A stretch of 64,000 nucleotides of DNA, taken from contig JANEZZ010000400.1 in NCBI GenBank assembly GCA_026122225.1, positions 744,001 through 808,000 of the forward strand, given 5' to 3'. Of the stretch, positions 58,844 through 64,000 are shown one piece after another. Below the pieces are notes generated by a model. The model searched no databases, had not been told where the DNA came from, and worked only from the letters and a program-made list of their open reading frames with translations. Each line of letters opens with the position of its first letter. Position 1 is the stretch's first letter. The stretch comes from Heloderma charlesbogerti. Lineage: Eukaryota > Chordata > Lepidosauria > Squamata > Helodermatidae. The translations under genes were made by a program, and so were the position numbers.

Positions 58844-61800
58844 GGTACATAAAATATATAGCTGAAACACACAAAAAGATGCAAGCAAAACAATCTCACA
58901 CATATATGAACACTAACATTCCTACTTTAAATATAATTGCTTTACAAAGCTTCTCAGAAACGTTTAGGGTCAGAGTATTTAACAAATTTTGGAAGAAGAA
59001 GGCTCCTGAAATGAGGAGCAGCCATCAAGAGTGCCTCTTGAAATGTTCTTGCCATTTTGACAAAAGGTGCCATTAGGATCAGATGCCTGACCATTCTTCC
59101 ATTGATTTATTCAAGTTTGAATCTTTGTGAAACAAAAAGTAGCTTGGGAATTGCCATAGAGATGTGTCTGCTCTTGACATTGCTCTAGATTTTCCTAGTT
59201 GAGCTGTGTGTTTGTTGGGTGCATTGTCTATGTATACTTTTTCACCAGGGAGTGCAAGAGCAATGCCAAATGCGCTGGTCTATGAAATGGTTTGCATTCT
59301 GAGTTGTAATGGTCCCGTTCATCAGAATGAAGAGGTCCAAGCAGAGCAAGCCAAACTATAGAGCCAAAGTAGGCAACCACCTCCGGTACCAAAATCCCAG
59401 GGCACTGTCTCAGCTATGTTGTCTTAAAGGGAACCACCATGCACAGATGCAGCTTAGCAGCTCATCAACTTGTCATTCCAGGAAATGCCAGTGGATACTT
59501 CCCACTTGCTGAAGCAAACAGCAGCTTCAGGGTGGGAAGTTTTCATCAGGACCATGGTGTAGGGGGAAGTAATAACTTCTCCTTCCTGCACACTGCAGTT
59601 CCAGTCCTGATCCTGCCCCTATGTCTACTAATTCTTTTTTAAAAAAAACCTTTTAAAAAGCATGAAATGTGATCACACATTTCTAGTTTGGCCCAGAGTA
59701 AGCCTTCTGATTTCCAGAAGTTGCAAAGGGCATTTTAGTACAACACTTTTTTATAAAGGGGAGGAAGAAAAGAAGTGACAAGAATAAAAATATGAATACA
59801 AGAAAACAGTTTCCCAGTCACTTCTTGATTATTTCATGTGTGCTGTTACGTGGCTCAGAAGAATATGAAAAGAGGTGAGGGCGTGGTGACAAAATGTTAA
59901 TTTGCCAGAGGTCATAAGGAACATTAAACCTGCCCTGGGTCCAAGATACCAAAAAGCTTTGGCCTGCACTCCCTCATATCTTTCTGTTTTGTACATCTTC
60001 CTTTGTTGATAAAATGCCATTCCTTTAATGGATAATTCTGCCAAATCATGTGGATAAAGAACTTAAACTTAAGAACTATTCACTTAAATTTGAGACCAGA
60101 AAGTCAAAGAAAGCAGACATCTACTGCTCCATTCTCATAAAACCATACTACCATGGAAAAAAAGAATAAAGAGTGCCATGAGATACATCCTACCGAGAGC
60201 CGCACAAACTTTAATATGGTGCATCTGCACACTGTCTATGGTATGCATAACTCTTTAGAACAGCCAGTTAACTAATAATTTCCCACAAACTACCCAATAC
60301 TTAAACCAGACTTCTCTCCCCCACCCCCACCCCATACACTTGTTCTGTATCAGAGGCCTACTCTGAAGCTAGCCTCTTGTTTTATTAACAAATTGTCGAC
60401 TTTTGTGTACTGACCACATTATCTCTAGATCTCCAGAGATGTATTTGCATTTTACTAAAAAAGACAAGACAATTACATGGATCTAACTTTCACTCACATA
60501 CAATATTCATATCCTTGGGGCATGTATAGCTCATTTTGAACATTTGGTTGAAACAAAAGCTAGTACACAAAGAGCCACACCACTATGCAGTGAAGGACAT
60601 TTTGGAGTTTGGTTTCTCAAACACCAGTCCCCCATGTCATATTACCAACCATGTCTGAAACTGAGAACGTTTCAAAAATAGTTTGTGATATAGGATGGAG
60701 GTTTGCTATGCATGGGTTAACATACTCTTTGGATCCAGTCATCATCATCATCATCTTAAGACTGACTATGCCAATATCATGACTTGGGACTGGCCCTCCC
60801 ATGAAACAGGGTGAGATGCCCGCATCAAGCAGCGGAACAGGAGGAGCAGCAAATTGTGCTGCTCCCTCCCAACCCCCCGGGAGGGCCTGCTGCCACCACC
60901 CTACTGCCTCCAGCAGGTACTCCAGAGAGCCACACCAGCCGATCTCTCACCGTGGCATTTGCCACAGAAAGAGAGTGGGCAGCAAAGGACAGGGCATGAG
61001 ATGGGGGCAGGGGGGGCGTGATGCAGCAGCAAGAGGCAAGATGTGATGTGTGTTCTCTCCTGCCTGAGGCAGCATGAGAGATTGCACCAGGGCTATCATG
61101 GCTCCTTTCCCCCCTCCTACCCCCCCCCTTTTTGTAACATCTTGCCTGATGAAAAGATCTGGAGATTTCCAAAGCTTGCACATTTTTGTAACCTTTGAGT
61201 TGCCCTAAAAAGTTATTACACTAATATGGACTTTATAATTTTTTAGCTACCTTTGCTCTTTTTGTTGTATCAGTTATATCACCCTGTGCTTTGGGATATG
61301 GTCAGGACTACAATGAAATACATGCTTGTACATTTAATAATTACATGAATCCAACTTTCTCTTATTTCATGTTTTGTGGTCTGTGTAATTTGGCGTGCTT
61401 CAAATGTCTACCTATAGGTGCTTCCAGATGGAGGGTTCCTAACATTAGAAGGCGATGTGCAGCTACATTCCATCTTTTTCTCCTATAAGAAAAAAGGTGG
61501 AAACAGCAGTGGGACAGCACAGGCAGGTTGTGAGTGGAAGATGATGCCATCTAAGGTGCTTCTAGACAAGGCTTTTGTGGCGCCATCACCCTGCCTCCTC
61601 CACGGAATTTTCCAGGGGGCGGAGCGGAGAAGGCCAGACATCGGAGAGGAGAAGGCCAGACATCGTCTTCCACCCATAACCTTCCTGTGTTTCTCTACTG
61701 CTTCTTCCATCTTTTTTCTTACCGCAGAAAATTCATAAAGCAGGGAAAGATGGAATAATTGCACAGTTTCTTTAGAATGGTAGTACCAGGAGCCGTTGGT

Positions 61801-62079
61801 ATAGAAGCACCCTCAGATCTCCTGTAAAATGTTGTGAAGAAGGCACGGTGACAAAAGCCTTGCCTGAAGGCACCCCAGGCCAGGAGACCAAAATAATACT
61901 GATACCACTACTAGCGAGACTAACGGTACTGCCCCAAAGAAAAGTGTAGCTCTCTTGTGTTTTTTTTTTTAAAAATAAAAACAAAGCAGACATGCCCTCA
62001 GGGTGCTGAAAAAGACCCATTCTAATGCCAGCACGTGAAGCCATTCTTTTCAAGATGGGCTTCAGCGCAAGACACCCCT
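58844..62079. other. Unassigned sequence with GC-richer patches
   Basis: Patches at 59330-59630 and 60800-61130 are richer in GC. The second begins GGGTGAGATGCCCGCATC and has CTGCCTGAGGCAGC near its end, suggesting a decayed repeat. A (CAT)n run lies at about 60739-60755. Confidence 0.4.
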
Positions 62080-62600
62080 CCTCCCCCCCCCCCCCGAAAC
62101 CAAGGCGACGTTTTTAAGGGGAATGTGGCGCCCGCCCTTGCTCGCCAGCCGGCGGGCTCCCGCTCTTGCCCGCTCCTCTTCCAACGCTCCTCTCCGCCAT
62201 TTCCCGCCCAAGAACGTTCCGAGCCAATCAGTCGCTCGCCCGCTCAGCGGCCTCCAGCCGGGAGAGGTGGGGGGGAGTTCGCTGGGCCAGCGCCCCCGTC
62301 AGCTCGCCGCCCCAACGCGCGCGCTGCGACGGCGAAATCCCGCGCCACGCGCGGCCGAGAGCAGCAGCAGCAGCAGGTGAATGACAGCCGGCGCCAGCCC
62401 GTCCGGGCGCAGGGCAGATGCGCAAGTACAGATATATATTGCTGACTATGGAGGTCGCTTCTCAGCTCCTGACTGAGCCCGGTCGCCTTCCCGCTTCATT
62501 GGCTGCTTCCTGAGTCCGCGGGCAGTGGGGGCGCAACAAGGCGCGCGCGCGCGCACACGATGGCCCAGAGACCTTCCAGTCACTGGGCGCTTTAAAAGGA
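62080..62600. promoter_or_regulatory. CpG island, candidate promoter
   Basis: Dense CG dinucleotides in otherwise CpG-poor sequence. Visible motifs: CCAAT at 62224-62228 and reversed CCAAT (ATTGG) at 62498-62502; CCGCCATTT (YY1-like, 62195-62203) overlapping TTTCCCGCC (E2F-like, 62200-62208); several CCGCCC boxes; and a (GC)n run at 62541-62554. On the plus strand CAG followed by GTGAAT at 62374-62382 could be a splice donor, but no credible first coding exon was found on either strand. It lies ~12.3 kb upstream of the PRDM6 exon (minus-strand sense), so it may be an alternative PRDM6 promoter or serve a divergent transcript. Confidence 0.7.
62083..62095. repeat. C homopolymer at the edge of the CpG island
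   Basis: A run of thirteen C residues just left of the CpG-dense block. Confidence 0.85.
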
Positions 62601-64000
62601 GAGTAAATAAATTAGTAGATCGCGGGTTCACGACGGTTGCGCATCTACTGTGGTGGAAGGCGCAGAACCCAGTGGCTCAAGGAAGGAAGGAATCTACTCT
62701 CGGATGCGGGCTGTACGATCCCTGATGGCCTTTTTGTGACACCCCACCCCACTAATTTGAGAGGCTGGACTCATTGAACTCAGTGGGACTCCTTAAACAT
62801 TAGGCATTAGGTTCGAACTGCGTATCTGGATTTCTCGCAGTAGGATGGAGACATCAGTAAAAGCGGAGCATCTGGATCTGAACAGGTTTAGGATTGAAGC
62901 AATCCGCCCGGAAAAGGCTTGCTGTTGCTGTTATGAATTACACGTCTGCCACTGTCCCCACTTTCCAGCAGTGATCGGAGCCATCTGATCCATCTTTACA
63001 AAGCAAGATGATCAAAGACAGTTTGATTCTCTGTAGTGTTTGGGGGCGGTGCCAGTGGGAAGAAGAGGGGATTCTTCAGACTAGGACAAGATTTAGGTTC
63101 CAATGAGTGTGGGCGGAATATCTATCTATGCGCGTGTGTATTTCGCTTGCTTCGATCGCGTGTATGAATGAATTAAATTTCGGAGTCAGGTATCAGAAGG
63201 TTAGGAGAATATTGTGTGTAGATAAACCTTGCCACCCCTTGCCCCTGGGGGAGCCCCATATACAATGTGGAGATGATGAATGGGCTTTGGGAGAGGAGAT
63301 CGAAGCGAGGGCCGCATTGCCTCCACTCTCTCCTACAAAACTATAGGGCAATTAATTGTGCCTTGTCCCCTCATCCTTCATCTCCTTGTGGCACATATCG
63401 ATGGAGATTACTGCTGATGGACCATTTTATCACCTTAAATAAACAGTCACCACCTTTTCTAACCTCAATCTAATATATGGGCCGTGAGCTGTTCTCTTTA
63501 AGGGCGCCGCCGCCGCTGCCTCTGCTGGAGAAAGTAATGGTGGAAAATAGCTAAATCATGGGCGTTAGTAGAGATTTGGGAAAATACAAATTTAAAAACT
63601 AAAAGGTGACCAAGGGCTCCTCCCACACTTGCTCAAAGTGCTACAAGCAGAACGCCCTGGCCATTCGACAGACCTCGAGGGGGCTTTGCATCTTGCTCTG
63701 TTAGTTTTACACGATTCAGATCGGCGATGGTCAGAAATCTTCCTCTCCTTTGTTTTTAAACCCCCTGAGGGCAGGAAGGAGGTAGAGTGGTTTCACCTCC
63801 AGTTCAGAAAGGTGGACCACAAGAATATAAAACAGGATCTAGGATGCAATCCTAAAAACATTAACATGTCTCACCACTCTAGTTCACAGCCTTCTGCTCT
63901 GGATTAATTCATCTGGACTAGGTTTCCCTCACTCGTTCCACAAATAGCCATCATCAAAATGAATCAAACCACTCTTTAGCCCATAGTTCTGAGTGGAAAA
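62601..64000. other. Unassigned sequence right of the CpG island
   Basis: A small GC block (GGGCGCCGCCGCCGCTGCC) occurs near 63503-63525. No exon with recognisable coding content was found on either strand. Confidence 0.4.

Noticed and set aside
60825..61181. 118-codon minus-strand frame as a possible PRDM6 N-terminal exon
   Set aside because: The alanine/proline-poor sequence does not resemble the PRDM6 N-terminus as I recall it, lacks a matching phase-1 donor, and lies in a probable repeat.
62035..62445. 136-codon frame across the CpG island
   Set aside because: GC-rich sequence has few stops. The composition (Pro, Ala, Arg runs) is uninformative and overlapping frames are equally open, so it is not supported as a gene.
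1..64000. CRISPR arrays, phage or bacterial operons, LTR retrovirus genes
   Set aside because: No spaced direct repeats, ribosome-binding-site operon layout, gag/pol/env motifs or LTR pairs were seen. The DNA is clearly vertebrate.

Overview
The window looks like nuclear DNA of a squamate reptile (lizard or snake). It is AT-rich, intron-like sequence packed with transposons: a full-length BovB/RTE retrotransposon, a young L2-type LINE, CR1 remnants, tRNA-derived SINEs (one with a CR1-like tail), and many short fold-back DNA elements. No bacterial, viral or organellar gene was recognised. The species cannot be named from this evidence.

Only one host exon could be supported. It lies on the minus strand at 49460-49767, with a good acceptor and a GTAAGT donor. 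It encodes a Cys/His-rich motif, an alanine run and the first half of a PR/SET domain, and is recognised as an internal exon of PRDM6. No other PRDM6 exon was found, so on this reading positions 1-49459 are the following (3') intron and 49768-64000 the preceding one. A CpG island with CCAAT, E2F-like and YY1-like sites at about 62.08-62.60 kb lies upstream of the exon. It may be an alternative PRDM6 promoter or the start of another transcript.

Layout: 0-13.8 kb holds CR1 and SINE copies, a 164-bp direct repeat, a 340-bp near-perfect palindrome and the first copy of a ~390-bp hAT-like family. At 13.9-16.8 kb is an L2 LINE with an open 894-codon frame (minus strand), and at 17.8-18.2 kb a truncated BovB nested in a short palindromic element. 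At 20.82-24.03 kb is a complete BovB with an open 1047-codon frame and a perfect 12-bp target duplication. From 24 to 49 kb there are older L2 and CR1 pieces, three more copies of the ~390-bp family, a chimeric CR1/fold-back locus near 27.4-27.7 kb, and an old LINE at 47-48 kb split by later insertions. The PRDM6 exon follows, then more fold-back elements and two BovB 3' fragments (52.6 and 55.4 kb), and finally the CpG island.

The genes do not form a pathway. The notable content is the retrotransposition machinery (two apparently intact endonuclease/reverse transcriptase frames) and the dense population of non-autonomous elements inside a regulatory-gene intron.
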